The notes under the pieces: model-generated
The model's database searches: none
What the model was told of the DNA's origin: nothing
Seen by the model: only the letters and a program-made list of their open reading frames with translations
Shown here: in pieces, positions 43,971 through 55,689 of the stretch
How positions within the stretch are numbered: position 1 is the stretch's first letter
Layout: every line of letters begins with the position of its first letter
Made by a program: the position numbers and the translations under genes
Source: Bathynomus jamesi
Lineage: Eukaryota; Arthropoda; Malacostraca; Isopoda; Cirolanidae
DNA length: 64,000 nucleotides
Reading direction: 5' to 3'
Assembly: GCA_023014485.1 (NCBI GenBank)
Contig: JAJOZX010000938.1
Span: forward strand, 413,501 to 477,500

Positions 43971-44177
43971 TTTTTATTTTTTATTTTTTGTGACCTATAT
44001 ATAATTCAGGCATTATCTATAAAATTGATTGTAAACAATCCATTTGATCCTGTTGTTTTGAATTCGTTCAGAACGGATTTAGACAAGAAGGGCAAAGTGC
44101 TATAATTGGTAGTTTTTCCTTACAAATTTGTATTCTCCTCCCACAATTTTTATTTCTATATTTATTATATATATATA

Positions 44178-45082
44178 CAGGGCGTCCCAAAAAAATGTAT
44201 ACACACTTTAACAGCTGATAGCTCAATTGATGTTTCTTTCTTTCCAAGTTAAACCCATTAGAATTAATAATGGCAGTCAGACTAAGCTTTGAACAAAGGA
44301 AATTCATTCTAAAATGCTACTGGAAGTGTGAAAACGCAGTTGAAGTGCAAAGACAGTTTAGGAGGGAGTTTCAAACAGATCCACCAACGCGACTTACCAT
44401 CACTCGAATTAGAGATAAGTTTGAAGCCGATGGAACTGTTCAGAATGTCCACAAGAAGCGTTCCGGAAGACCACGGACATCGACAAGCCCCACAAAGCAA
44501 GAAAGAGTACTGGAAACGTATCACCAAAGTCCAAGAAAATCTGTGCGGCAAGCGAGTCGTGAGGTAGGAATTTCAGAATCGTCTGTCCAACGCATTTTGA
44601 AGCGCTGTCAATGGAAAAGTTACATTCCAAGATTAGTCCATGCTATTAATGAAGATGATCCGGACCGAAGAGTGGAGTATTGCGAGTGGTACTTGGCACG
44701 ATGTGGATGTGGATTGGACGAAGGGGTTTCGTAGAATACTCTCCGCGTTCACCAGATCTCACACCACTAGACTTTTTTTATGTGGATACTTAAAAGACAA
44801 AGTCTACGCTATAAAACCTGCAACAGTCGCTGAATTGAGAGCAGCCATTGAACGAGAATGCACACAAATACCAAACGAAATGTTTCGTGATGTTTGCGAT
44901 TCCATTGCTTCGCGTTATCAGCAGTGCCTGGACCAGAACGGACGTCAGTTTGAAAACAGGCGTTGACAAAACAATTAAATAATGTCTGTAGATTCTATTA
45001 CATTTTGAAAATGAAATGTATTTTAATAAACACTGCCTTTATAAGTATTTAAAGTGTGTATACATTTTTTGGGGACGCCCTG
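44178..45082 (+). mobile_element. Tc1/mariner element inserted in PLE terminal (TA)n, catalytic core deleted
   Basis: Ends are inverted copies of CAGGGCGTCCCAAAAAAATG for about 35 bp with TA on both sides. At 905 bp it lacks the central part of the transposase. It separates the PLE tail at 44150 from the PLE terminal region at 45090. Confidence 0.87.
44270..44966 (+). pseudogene. Tc1/mariner transposase with internal deletion
   Basis: The N-terminal part (44270 to about 44720) has [18 protein letters not shown], a paired helix-turn-helix with the linker [12 protein letters not shown], and CEWYLARCG. The catalytic middle with the first two Asp is missing. The rest (to 44966, shifted frame) starts at [10 protein letters not shown] and ends QNGRQFENRR. 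The join is near 44720-44750. Confidence 0.8.
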
Positions 45083-45259
45083 TATATATATATATTTTTT
45101 TTTTGTGACCTCAATATAGTCTCGAACTCTTTATTTACTTTAGTGTTCCTGAGGATGTCATTAGACGAAAGCGCTTGAGCACCATTCTGTGTTTCCTTTC
45201 CTTCGTAGTTTTTATCATCATAAATATTTTTCACATGTTACTTTCATGAAAAAATTTTC

Positions 45260-45262
<3 letters not shown>
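45083..45262 (+). mobile_element. PLE family A terminal region
   Basis: Same as 9780-9900 and 29095-29260, with (TA)n at its left and the TTTTCAC(A/G)TGTTACTTTC end at its right. Confidence 0.75.
45143..45182 (+). ncRNA. Hammerhead-ribozyme-like motif, PLE family A
   Basis: Fifth copy of the family A motif in the window, all core residues kept. Confidence 0.58.
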
Positions 45263-45300
<38 letters not shown>

Positions 45301-45758
45301 AAATTTCAGCTTCGTATATACACACACCATGTTCCGGATGTTGTTCGAACCCACATGTATTGGTGTAAGGAAATAGAATTCACGGTTTTTGGTACCCAAT
45401 ACCATTTGGATTCAAAGAACTTTGAATCACAGGATTTTTTCAACGTTTATGCTTCAATTTGCGTCTCCTAAGGGGTTGATGAGCGGGGCATCAAATATTC
45501 AAACGCCCCAAAATATAGAATAGCGAAAATGGGTATTTGGCGCAAGCCCCGATATGGATGATGCAGAGACTTACCACCCACCAAACGCAAAGATTAAAAA
45601 AATCACTTGGTTCTCCTTTCATTATTTCATGTGTAACACCACAAAACCACAACCATTAATCAATCACATTGGTAACAACTTAATCCATTTTAATAGCAAT
45701 TCTTTCTCTGACCTTTATATTTCACCGCTTGTGGGAAAGCGTGCACTTTGAACATTAT

Positions 45759-45814
<56 letters not shown>

Positions 45815-46277
45815 ATGTTTTTCTGAAAGATGGGTAACAGAACTGTACAGCGTATTCCACGTGTTCTGATCAATGTTTTGTAGAGATGAACGACAACATC
45901 CTTGTTTTGGGCATGAGACTAATGCATCGAAGCACTGTTTCATAAACTTAGGCTAGAACGAAAGAAGAAGGTATATAATCGCATTTTACAACATAGAAGA
46001 AACAGAAGCTGATAATATAATGATCCCCCGCTCGAGCGGGAAAGTTGAGCAGCGTGTCTTTGTACGGAGGGCCCGCTTTCATATATTTCTTTTGGTGAAC
46101 ATGTGCTAAATTCTGCCGTTTGTCCTCTAAGCTAAGGAATTCTTGGTACGAAAACGTCTGTCTATAGCTCCACATCACCTTGACATTACTGTATTATTTC
46201 TAATCATTTATATGTATTGCTATCCATAGTATGTGAACTGTCATTGTATTAAAATTAACACTTCAAATATGCATATA
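45263..46277. other. Unassigned non-coding DNA
   Basis: Contains (TA)n at 45263-45300 and 45763-45816. Short frames at 45554-45751 and 45948-46178 lack any recognisable feature. Nothing else seen. Confidence 0.45.
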
Positions 46278-47579
46278 CGAGGGTACTTCAATAAGTGTCC
46301 GCACTTTTTATTTTAGTGATAATATAGTATATATAATATATACTCGTAATAACGAGCCAAACTGAGATCTATAGGCTTATTTAGGCTAGCAACAGTATAG
46401 GCTTATTTAGGCTACTCGGAGCTGTCACGTATCGTACAAGTAGTGATCATGGCTGCGCCGCTTTCAATTTGTACTCAGGAAGAACAGAGATCCGTGGTTC
46501 GTTTTTTATGGGCAGGTGTGAAAGGAGCTGAAATTCACACGCGTTTATGTGCTCAGTATGGGAATAATGCGTTACTACGACGAAGTGTGTACGAGTGGAT
46601 TCAAATGTTCAAGGAAGGTCGGACATGTGTGACAGATGCTCAGGGCTCAGGACGACCGTCAACATCAACCAGTGGTGACAAGCAGGAAGAAGCCAGAGCC
46701 ATGATTTTCGATGCCAGAAGATTAACAATAAAAGAAATTGCATCTTCATTAGACATCAGTCAAGGGTCAGCCTATTCCATAGTTCATGACATTCTTGGCT
46801 TTCACAAGGTTTGTGCAAGATGGGTGCCCAAACAGTTGACAGAATGGATCGCATGGACGTCTGCTCTCGTCTTTTGGCGCGGTATCATAATGGAGGTGAA
46901 AACGTTTTGGAGCGCATTATCACTGGAGATGAAACCTGGATCCATCACTATGAACCAGAAAGCAAACGACAGAGCATGCAATGGAAGCATCCAACATCTC
47001 CCATTGCAAGGAAGTTCGAAGCGCAGCCGTCAGCAGGTAAAGTTATGCTAACACTGTTTTGGGATATACGAGGCCCTATCCTTGAACATTATCTAGAGCG
47101 TGGAACTACAGTAACAAGTGCATCGTATTCTGACATGCTTCGGAATGAGTTAACGCAAGCAATTCGCACAAAGCGGAGAGGGAGATTGTCGGAAGGTGTT
47201 ATTCTGTTACACGACAATGTGCGCCTTCATACCGCTGCATAGACTAGAAAATGCCTTCAAGAACTTAAATTTGAAGTTCTCGACCATCCATACAGTCCAG
47301 ACCTAGCGCCTTCGGATTTTTACCTGTTTGGACCACTAAAAGACGCTTTGAGTGGTCAGCGATTCCAAGGCGATGATGACCGGAAGGAGGCGGTGCATGA
47401 TTGGCTACGCACACAGTCAAAAACATTCTTTTGTGATGGCATTAGGAAGCTTGTAGATCGCTGGACTAAGTGTATTGAGAAACAGGGAGACTATGTTGAG
47501 AAGTTATGTTTATAATCTATCAGATGTGAAAATAAAATTGTGAAAATAAAAAGTGCGGATACTTATTGAATTACCCTCG
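46278..47579 (+). mobile_element. Mariner element, DD34D type, 1302 bp
   Basis: Inverted ends CGAGGGTACTTCAATAAGTG / CGAGGGTAATTCAATAAGTA with TA on both sides; the length is typical for a complete mariner. One transposase gene, with one frameshift and one stop. Confidence 0.9.
46449..47515 (+). pseudogene. Mariner transposase, one frameshift and one stop
   Basis: The N-terminal domain (MAAPLSICTQEEQRSVVRFL, then YEWIQMFKEGRTCV) is the HTH of the Mos1 type. Near 46811-46850 the frame changes and continues with ITGDETWIHHYEPESKRQSM, then LLHDNVRLHTA, a stop at 47240-47242, and HPYSPDLAPSDFYLFGPLKD to the end KLCL. The three Asp sites (GDET, HDN, PSDF) are all present. Only two lesions separate it from a full gene, so it is a fairly young copy. 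Confidence 0.88.
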
Positions 47580-47999
47580 TATATAGCAGTTTTAAACCTG
47601 TGTAAATCCTCTCTTCTTTTGAAACTAAGAATGAAAACCTCTCATAGTACATTGTCATATTAAGCTCATATTTCAAAGTCTAAATAAAAGCGGAAGATGA
47701 GGTCGACCAATCACCAGATTAATAGTTTATTATCCAAAATCCATGTCTTGAAGACATCAAATTACCCGAATGAGGAGGGGTGCTGCAGAAGGGCCAAAGG
47801 ATAGAACAAATGGACGAATGAGACCGTCTGAAGCAGAAGGGTCAATTTAGGCCTATGAATATCGTGTTACAACATCCATTATGACTTGTTTCGCATATGT
47901 AATGCATTTTATTATAGACCTAATTAGTTCCTGATATGGGTTTTAAGCATTTACGAGTCCAGAAAACGCAGATTCTAGCTAATACGTTTCCAAAATAAT
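47580..47999. other. Unassigned non-coding DNA
   Basis: No frame or repeat partner seen. Confidence 0.4.
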
Positions 48000-48775
48000 T
48001 TCATTAACAGTGCGGGAATGTATAAAATTAACAATATCCTGTTAAAATACCTTTTGCGTCTAATTAACTCTTGTTAATCATCTGCTAATCTTTTTCTGTC
48101 GCGCTGTACATATTTTTGTCATCTCGCCTTCATTCCTTGACGAAGTGTGAATACACGACAGGAATAAGTTTTCTTTCTCCTTGTGGGTATGTTTAAGTGT
48201 AATAATACTGATAAATCGCATCTAATGACGAATAGACGTTCTTATTGCCACAGTTCTTTTTCCTACTCAACCTCTCATCACGGGACGTTTGTTTGTTTCT
48301 CTTGCAGGCGGAATGCGCCGGAACGTTGTGTAAAAAGATTATTCCCCAACTCAACATCTCATCAGGATTAATGTCCATTACTATTGTTTATTAATTTCTC
48401 GTGTGTAATCAAATACATATTTCTTGGGCTTCTTATCTCTCATGTATAATATTGGTTTCTTTGTATGGTATAATGCCTTCAGTGGTGCATGTGTCATGTC
48501 AGCAGTGAATACATATTTTAACTATTAGTAATACTTATTTACTTCTTTATTTATTAATAACAACTAGCTGTTTATTTTTAATAAGAGCCCAGTAAATCTT
48601 AAAGGGCAAATTAACTAAAATAAATAGTCAAGCTTCACAATTATTGAAGTCATCGTAAAACGAATGTATTTATTTTATTATTAATAAAGGTTATTCAATT
48701 CAATTCAATGTTTCAATTTGTGGAGGAAATTTTTTGTGGTCCCATTTTAATATATATATATACTCTATGCATATA
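48000..48775 (+). repeat. Repeat family R, copy 2, left part
   Basis: Inverted partner of about 26935-27740, including the AAAATACCTTTTGCGTCTAA-like start and a mutated hammerhead-like hairpin at 48135-48167. The right part resumes at 50671 after the mariners. Confidence 0.7.
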
Positions 48776-49704
48776 CAGGGTGGGCGGAAAGTAGCTCCCT
48801 ATTTTGGATTGGTAAAAAAATACGTATATTATCCATTTATTTCAGAAGAAATAATATGAAAAGGTAGGCATGCATGGTAGGTTTTCTCTAAAATTCAATG
48901 TGGGCTCCAACTCTTTCCACCAGCTTCTGGAGCCGCCCAGGAATGGCGTCCACTGACTTTAGCAGGAACTCCGGCGGGATGGAAGACATGACTTCCCGAA
49001 TTCGGTCCTCCAGTTCTTCCAATGTCCTCGGTTTGGTGCGGTAGACTTCTTCCTTTACCCACCCCCAAAGAAAGAAGTCGCACGGTTACCGCTGAAAAAC
49101 GGCAGAATCGGTTCAGTGTAACGGGTGTGGTGTGGTATGACCTCAGATCAGGTTGTGGGCCCGTTCCTTCTGCGCAACACCATGAATGCTGAGCGGTACC
49201 TTGCTATGTTGCGAAACGAGGTCTGGCCGGTTGTCAGCACACGGGAGAACATCGACGATCTGATATTTATGCAAGATGGTGCCCCTCCGCACTTCGCTCT
49301 TGTTGTCCGTGAGTGGCTGGATGCCCACTTCCCTAGGCGTTGGATGATTCGTCGTGGTCCACATCAATGGCCAGCCAGGAGCACCGACTTGACACCGTGC
49401 GACTTCTTTCTTTGGGGGTGGGTAAAGGAAGAAGTCTACCGCACCAAACCGAGGACATTGGAAGAACTGGAGGACCGAATTCGGGAAGTCATGTCCTCCA
49501 TCCCGCCGGAGTTCCTGCTAAAGTCAGTGGACGCCATTCCTGGGCGGCTCCAGAAGCTGGTGGAAAGAGTTGGAGCCCACATTGAATTTTAGAGAAAACC
49601 TACCATGTATGCCTACCTTTTCATATTATTTCTTCTGAAATAAATGGATAATATACGTATTTTTTTACCATTCCAAAATAGGGAGCTACTTTCCGCCCAC
49701 CCTG
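48776..49704. mobile_element. Fold-back mariner, family D, copy 1
   Basis: Ends CAGGGTGGGCGGAAAGTAGC with TA. Inverted arms 48776-49086 and 49397-49704 both carry the transposase C-terminus; the 310 bp loop holds more of the catalytic domain in plus orientation. Confidence 0.85.
49125..49592 (+). pseudogene. Mariner family D transposase, C-terminal half
   Basis: The 155 aa frame has LIFMQDGAPPHFAL (second Asp) and RSTDLTPCDFFLWGWVKEEV (third acidic block), then a C-terminus ending GAHIEF. The DNA-binding domain and first Asp are missing. Confidence 0.8.
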
Positions 49705-49743
49705 TATATACATATATATATATATATATATAATATATATATA
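49705..49743. repeat. (TA)n between two fold-back mariners
   Basis: The only DNA between the two elements. Confidence 0.9.
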
Positions 49744-50670
49744 CAGGGTGGGCGGAAAGTAGCTCCCTATTTTGGATTGGTAAAAAATACGTATATTATC
49801 CATTTATTTCAGAAGAAATAATATGAAAAGGTAGGCATACATGGTAGGTTTTCTCTAAAATTCAATGTGGGCTCCAACTCTTTCCACCAGCTTCTGGAGC
49901 CGCCCAGGAATGGCGTCCACTGACTTTAACAGGAACTCCGGCGGGATGGAGGACATGACTTCCCGAATTCGGTCCTCCAGTTCTTCCAATGTCCTCGGTT
50001 TGGTGCGGTAGACTTCTTCCTTTACCCACCCCCAAAGAAAGAAGTCGCACGGTGTCAAGTCGGGGCTCCTGGCTGGCCATTGAGGTGGACCACGACGACC
50101 CATCCAACGCCCAGGGAAGTGGGCATCCAGCCACTCACGGACAACAAGAGCGAAGTGCGGAGGGGCGCCATCTTGCATAAATATCAGATCGTCGATGTTC
50201 TCCCATGTGCTGACAACCGGCCAGACCTCGTTTCGCAACATAGCAAGGTACCGCTCAGCATTCATGGTGTTGCGCAGAAGGGCTGGATGCCCACTTCCCT
50301 GGGCGTTGGATGGGTCGTCGTGGTCCACATCAATGGCCAGCCAGGAGCCCCGACTTGACACCGTGCGACTTCTTTCTTTGGGGGTGGGTAAAGGAAGAAG
50401 TCTACCGCACCAAACCGAGGACATTGGAAGAACTGGAGGACCGAATTCGGGAAGTCATGTCCTCCATCCTGCCGGAGTTCCTGCTAAAGTCAGTGGACGC
50501 CATTCCTGGGCGGCTCCAAAAGCTGGTGGAAAGAGTTGGAGCCCACATTGAATTTTAGAGAAAACCTACCATGTATGCCTACCTTTTCATATTATTTCTT
50601 CTGAAATAAATGGATAATATATGTATTTTTTTACCAATTCAAAATAAGGAGCTACTTTCCGCCCACCCTG
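49744..50670. mobile_element. Fold-back mariner, family D, copy 2
   Basis: Same ends as copy 1. Arms 49744-50134 and 50281-50670, loop about 146 bp. Arms are longer than in copy 1 and the loop differs, so it arose separately. Confidence 0.85.
49855..50290 (-). pseudogene. Mariner family D transposase, C-terminal half
   Basis: Minus-strand reading from LLRNTMNAERYLAMLRNEVW through FMQDGAPPHFAL and SPDLTPCDFFLWGWV to GAHIEF. The part before it comes from the opposite arm and is not transposase. Confidence 0.78.
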
Positions 50671-51017
50671 TATATATATATACCTAATTGGATTTGTTTA
50701 AATCCGGAGGCTGATAGGTATATATTTTTGTCATCTCTTCATTCCCTGACGAGGTGTACTGACAACACGAAAGGAATCATTTTTCCTTGTGGTTATGCTT
50801 AAGTATAATAATACTGATAAATTACGTCTAATAAAGAATAGCCCTTCTTCTACTCAACAGCTCAAACATCTCAGCAGGGAAATTTGTGGAGGATATCTTT
50901 TTCTTTGTAGAGCGGGCATCATTAATATATATATATACATATATATATATATACATATATATATACACACAGTATGTATATATATGTATATATATATACA
51001 TACTGTGTGTTTATGTG

Positions 51018-51048
<31 letters not shown>

Positions 51049-51340
51049 GTATATATATAAACAAGCCAATTTGTGTGTGCGTGCGTGTGTGCGTGCTTTA
51101 ATTCGGCTCAAGCCAGCATGATTTATTTCCTATATATTTGGAATAAATGAAATTATTTCCATGTTAAATAATTCGACTAAATAAACAGAATGATATAGTT
51201 GTGTTTTATTATTCAATAAACGCTGCATGTGTGCTTCGATATACACTATGCCAGATCTCCATTAATATATACACTAATTAAATAAATAGCGCAATGTGGC
51301 ACTACAAAAGTTATTAAATATATATATATATATATATATA

Positions 51341-51379
<39 letters not shown>

Positions 51380-51745
51380 ATACACTACGCCAAATGGCTG
51401 GTTACGCCTTCTAAGCCAACTGGCTGATTAAGCCTTCTAAACCAACTGGCTGATTACACCTAAGCCAAGTGCGGCTGTCAAGAGCATTCATTATGCGCCT
51501 AGATTTGCAGATGAAAAGATGTTCTCTCTCTCCTTTCTCCTTCTCTCTGTTACTTCCTAGGTTAGGTTTGGGTGGGGAGTAAACCCCCTCTCCCCCCTTC
51601 ATGCAGCTTGGGGGATAAACACCCTCCCCCTTGCTTGCATACCCTCTTCACCTTTTTTTTTAGTTTCACCCCACAGGTGCCAACCCCCTCCCCCTTGCAA
51701 CATTTGATAAGCATTGCATTGCAATTTGCACTCGTCCTTTGTGGT
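50671..51745 (+). repeat. Repeat family R, copy 2, right part
   Basis: Inverted partner of about 25893-26934. Contains a hammerhead-like hairpin without stem III (50743-50780), (TA)n/CA tracts (50925-51060), a (TG)n at 51345-51374 and the AGCCAACTGGCTGATTA-type tandem units (51412-51475). Confidence 0.7.
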
Positions 51746-51774
51746 CATACTATTCGCAGAATTCATATCGCATG

Positions 51775-52212
51775 AATGAGGATCTCTTCATGGCAAATCT
51801 TGATGAACTCTTTGATATTTCCCATTCACAAGCTATGGATTCTTCAGTCATTCCAGAAGGCAAAAACTTTCTGGCCTCTCAACGCGAAGACCTATGACCT
51901 CGAGTATTGCGGGGATCGACAAATTTCATGTTGAAAAACGAAAGAGGAATCGCAAACAACATGAAGTGATGAAGCAGCGTGCATTAAAAGCAAAAAAAAG
52001 GGGAAAATTTATTCACAGAGAAAGACATGCTGGATGATAGTGACAGCACGTCTTCTATAACGGCATCTTCTTTGGAAGATGAGGATGACGACGAATTTGT
52101 GTCTCGAGACACAAATTCAAGAACTAACTCTCGTCCGATTCCTAAGAAATGGGATCGAGACAATCTTTCTGAATTTCAAGAAAAAGATCTGAAAGTAACT
52201 AATTTACAATGA
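51775..52212 (+). pseudogene. Fragment related to the 15.65-18.13 kb transposase-like protein (N-terminal part)
   Basis: The plus strand reads NLDELFDISHSQAMD and, further on, EGKNFLASQRE, which corresponds to KLDKLFDILSCKCK and LAFIKGQRD in the larger protein, with the same spacing and a following basic coil and acidic stretch. Stops and shifts interrupt it near 51895 and 51968; the last frame (52027-52212) ends at 52212. No C-terminal catalytic part is found. Confidence 0.5.
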
Positions 52213-52561
52213 TGATTAAAGGGTTACCAGTTCCTTACATTGTTTGTCTTTATTTACGTTTTACTATGAAATCTATATTAAAATATATTCATTATTTTGA
52301 GCAATTTGTATTAAATTTCAATAGAAAACATGATAAAAACACATGTTTCCCTCCATTATTATCTATTTAGTTCTTGAAATATTCCATTATGATTTATTTT
52401 TTAAGAAATAGGGTTGATTTGCAGGCCCTCTCACTATTGATTAAATGAAAAATAGTTTTGGACACCATCACTGTACTTCAATAAGAAGAAGGGCATGAGT
52501 CGTGCGGATGAAAATAATGAAATGTATGTTTTTGAGGTATATGTTGAGGTACCCTAATATA
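52213..52561. other. AT-rich non-coding DNA
   Basis: No recognisable feature between the transposase fragment and the next inverted repeat. Confidence 0.4.
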
Positions 52562-53341
52562 TCGGGGGTGCCATAAAAGAAGGGTACATTTTAAAAAGGC
52601 TATAAAATCAACATTTATCATTTAATTTTAATAAAACTTCTATACAATAAAACATATGTATTTATCTATACGCAAACACGTTTTCAGACTAAAATATCAA
52701 CTAATTCAAATTCTATCAACATTTAACGAAAGAGTATAATTTTTCTACTTAACATGCAAAAATTATTAAATCTTTTAAATTATTTTTTTTATAAAGATAA
52801 TTTTTAATGTAAAATTTACCTGAAATTATTAAAAAAATTGTTCGAAATGCTTTCCTTCTATTTCAATAACTTTTTTTATTCTTGGCCGGAATATGGGAAA
52901 ACTTAGCAGAGGGAATCTACAGGACTAGTATAAAAGATGTCGCTCATTTACGAGAGATCATCATTCAAAGATGGTAAGAGCTTTCACAGGAACAATTAAA
53001 TCGAGCCATAGATGAATTCCGGCTAAGAATAAAAAATGTTATTGACATGGAAGGAAAGTATTTCGAACATTTTTTTTAATAATTTCAGGTAAATTTAAGT
53101 TAAAAATTATTTTTATAAAAAAATATTAAAAAGGCTTAATAATTTTAGCATGTTAAATAGAAAAATCATACTCTTTCGTTAAATGTTGATAGAATTTGAA
53201 TTATTTGATATTTTAGTCTCAAAACTTGTTTGCTTATAGATAAATACAATATGTTTATTGTGTAGAAGTTTTATTAAAATTAAATGACAAATGTTGATTT
53301 TATAGCCTTTTAAAATGTACCCTTTTTTATGACACACCCGT
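52562..53341. mobile_element. Tc1-like fold-back element with about 325 bp inverted arms
   Basis: Arms 52562-52894 and 53012-53341 are inverted copies (both contain AAGGGTACATTTTAAAA near the ends). The 118 bp loop and the adjoining right arm encode, in plus orientation, VAHLRERII and EQLNRAIDEFRLRIKNVI, the usual C-terminus of Tc1-type transposases. Confidence 0.7.
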
Positions 53342-53370
53342 TTTATATATATATATATATATAATATATA
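53342..53370. repeat. (TA)n tract
   Basis: Separates two fold-back elements. Confidence 0.85.
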
Positions 53371-54047
53371 TATGATACACACAGATCGTGCATGGAACAA
53401 GGAACTCTTCTAGGGAAATTAAATCCACTATAGTCCGAATAAGTAATGGTAAATGACAAATACTATAGTTTTTTCTTTTTCATGATGCTGCACGACGTGG
53501 GTAACGGGTCACTCGCAAAGAGGTCCCAAAAATATAGCCTCCCTCACCATCTATCTGCAAAGTAGATAGGATCCAGCTTTGGGACAGGATCTAGGGTTAA
53601 AGCAGCCTAGCCCAGCTACATTTAGAACCTCAGTATAAGCAAATGACTCGCTGCCTTCACGTCAGATTAAATACATCAAAGAAAAATGGGTAACTATTAT
53701 ATTTTTAGCCAAAAAACCAAAACTTAAACCTCAACTGGCAGAATTGAGCGTCCACTTTCCAAGGCATATATCATAACATGTCCGTTTCATGATGTGAATA
53801 AACTCAGAATGGATCCTATCTGCTTTGCAGATAGCTGGTGAGGGAAGCTATATTTTTGGGACCTCTTTGCGAGTGACCCGTTGCCCATGTCGGGCTAGCA
53901 TCATGAAAAAGAAAAAACTATAGTATTTGTCATTTACCATTACTTATTCGGACTATAGTGGATTTAATTTTCCTACAAGAGTTCCTTGTTCCATGCACGG
54001 TCTGTGTGTATCATAAAAAACCTCAGGGAACCATTCTGAGTTCATTC

Positions 54048-54055
<8 letters not shown>
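53371..54055. repeat. Fold-back repeat family F, more complete copy
   Basis: Outer arms begin ATGATACACACAGATCGTGC and its inverted partner; arms extend over about 53371-53573 and 53811-54015 with indels. The centre is non-coding (TCAACTGGCAGAATTGAGCG). A 40 bp extension at the right repeats the start of the copy at 21206. No protein. Confidence 0.7.

Positions 54056-54104
<49 letters not shown>
54056..54104. repeat. (TA)n tract
   Basis: Target of the next mariner. Confidence 0.9.
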
Positions 54105-54107
<3 letters not shown>

Positions 54108-54861
54108 GGTGGGCCGTAAGTTTCCATACATAGGAAAAATAAACATTTTTTTATGGACAACCATTTTTATTTATATAATATGCTCTACATGGTTGCCATT
54201 GTTTTGAAAACACATTTCAATACGTGTTCCCCACTGTTGATGAACACGCATTAGCACAGTTGACGTTATGCTTGTAATGGCGTTGGTGTTACGTTCCTTT
54301 AGATGATTTATGTCTCGTATCTTTTCCTGATACACCATGGCCTTCAAGTGCCCCAAAGATAGAAATCAAGGGGGGTGAGATCTGGGGATCTGGGAGGCCA
54401 CTCCACAGGACCACGCCGACCAATCCAAGCATCCGGAAACTGCTGATCCAAAACACCGACGCACGTGAAGACCATAATGAGGTGGAGCTCCATCTTGCTG
54501 GAAGTAAACTGGGAAGTTACCTTCCTCGTTAGCAGGGATGGGAAAATCTCTTCTTGCAACATGTTAAGATACCTTTCGGCATTAAGATTTCCACTGACAA
54601 AAATTGGTCCAATAATTCTGTCACCCCATATCCCGGCCCACACCATCACTTTACCGGCACCTTGCATCTTCGTCGGACTCAGCCAGTTAGGGTTAGCATT
54701 ACTCCAATAACGTATGTTTTGCCGATTAACCTCTCCATTGACGTAAAAATTTGCTTCATCAGTAAACAAGATCTTACGTCAAACGCATATTCTTAGGGTA
54801 TCTGAAACATAAAAACAAACGTTTAATTTTTCCTATGTATGGAAACTTACGGCCCACCCTG
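54105..54861 (-). mobile_element. Tc1/mariner family B, internally deleted copy 2
   Basis: Same ends and same internal deletion as 21882-22636, inverted. Flanked by TA on both sides. Confidence 0.88.
54171..54769 (-). pseudogene. Transposase catalytic and C-terminal half, mariner family B
   Basis: Starts [13 protein letters not shown] frameshift after EEIFPSL removes the normal reading to about [11 protein letters not shown], and a second change near 54350 separates the LDFYLW block from the C-terminus (54171-54356). More decayed than copy 1. Confidence 0.8.
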
Positions 54862-54946
54862 TATATATATATATTATATATATATATAATATATATATAT
54901 ATATATAAGCAAACAACCACCGGGAAAAGGAAAAAGAAACACGAAA

Positions 54947-54983
54947 TCCGAGCGCTTTCGTGATATATTCACATCTTCAGGGA
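54947..54983 (-). ncRNA. Hammerhead-ribozyme-like motif, PLE family B
   Basis: Minus strand: CTGAAGA (fits CUGANGA), extra T, stem II GTGA/TCAC, GAAA, stem III AGC/GCT without loop, C at position 17, stem I beginning TCC/GGA. Confidence 0.6.
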
Positions 54984-55689
54984 AAAACAAGAAATAGGCA
55001 GATTTTACAAAGTAAATGAGTTAAATACACAAGCGAAAAATTCCCAATCGGCAACTCAATTTAAAAACCCTAAAACACTAAATATTTTTTCAATACATAA
55101 CTTAATCTGAAGGCTGCTAAATTACTGAATATAAAAGAACTATATAGATGAAATTAGACAATTAACATGTACAGCGAACAAAAAATTATTATAACAGTTA
55201 TTAGAAATAGTATTTAATTAAAGCAAGCATTTAAGTGGCAAGAATTTAATGAAAACAAAAGGAATGGTGCCATCGTTTTACAGAATATTCCAAACTTCTA
55301 AAAACAATCTGAAAAAACTCTCCCAATAGCCAACCTGTTCAAAAGTCCAATAAACCACCAAGCACACAAAGATTATATACGAAAGAAATATTACAATTAA
55401 AATGCACACATAAGAATGTTAACAGTTCTTAAAATAATATTTAACCAAGGCAAACCGTTAAGGAGCAAGAATGCGGTCAAGAAAACAATAGGCCCTACAC
55501 CAACTTTCTAACTATGTACGAGTCTAATTTATACAGCCCAGGGCTAATATTAAGGACCAAATCCGCAATATTCTTGATCACACTTGATTCAAGTATATTT
55601 CTGCTAACAATAGATTTACTAAACCTTAATTTGGAGGCATTTTTCCAGTCAATGGGGTGATTAGTATCTCTTACGTGAATGAAAATGGC

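Larger units (their letters stand above)
42433..44150. mobile_element. PLE family A inverted pair
   Basis: A minus-strand copy (42433-43235) and a plus-strand copy (43236-43970) meet at an A-rich junction near 43229-43246. A further short tail fragment is at 43990-44150. The minus copy lacks the endonuclease, the plus copy the RT core. Confidence 0.8.

Noticed and set aside
45554..45751. 65 aa frame
   Set aside because: Short, no motif, no repeat partner or splice context.
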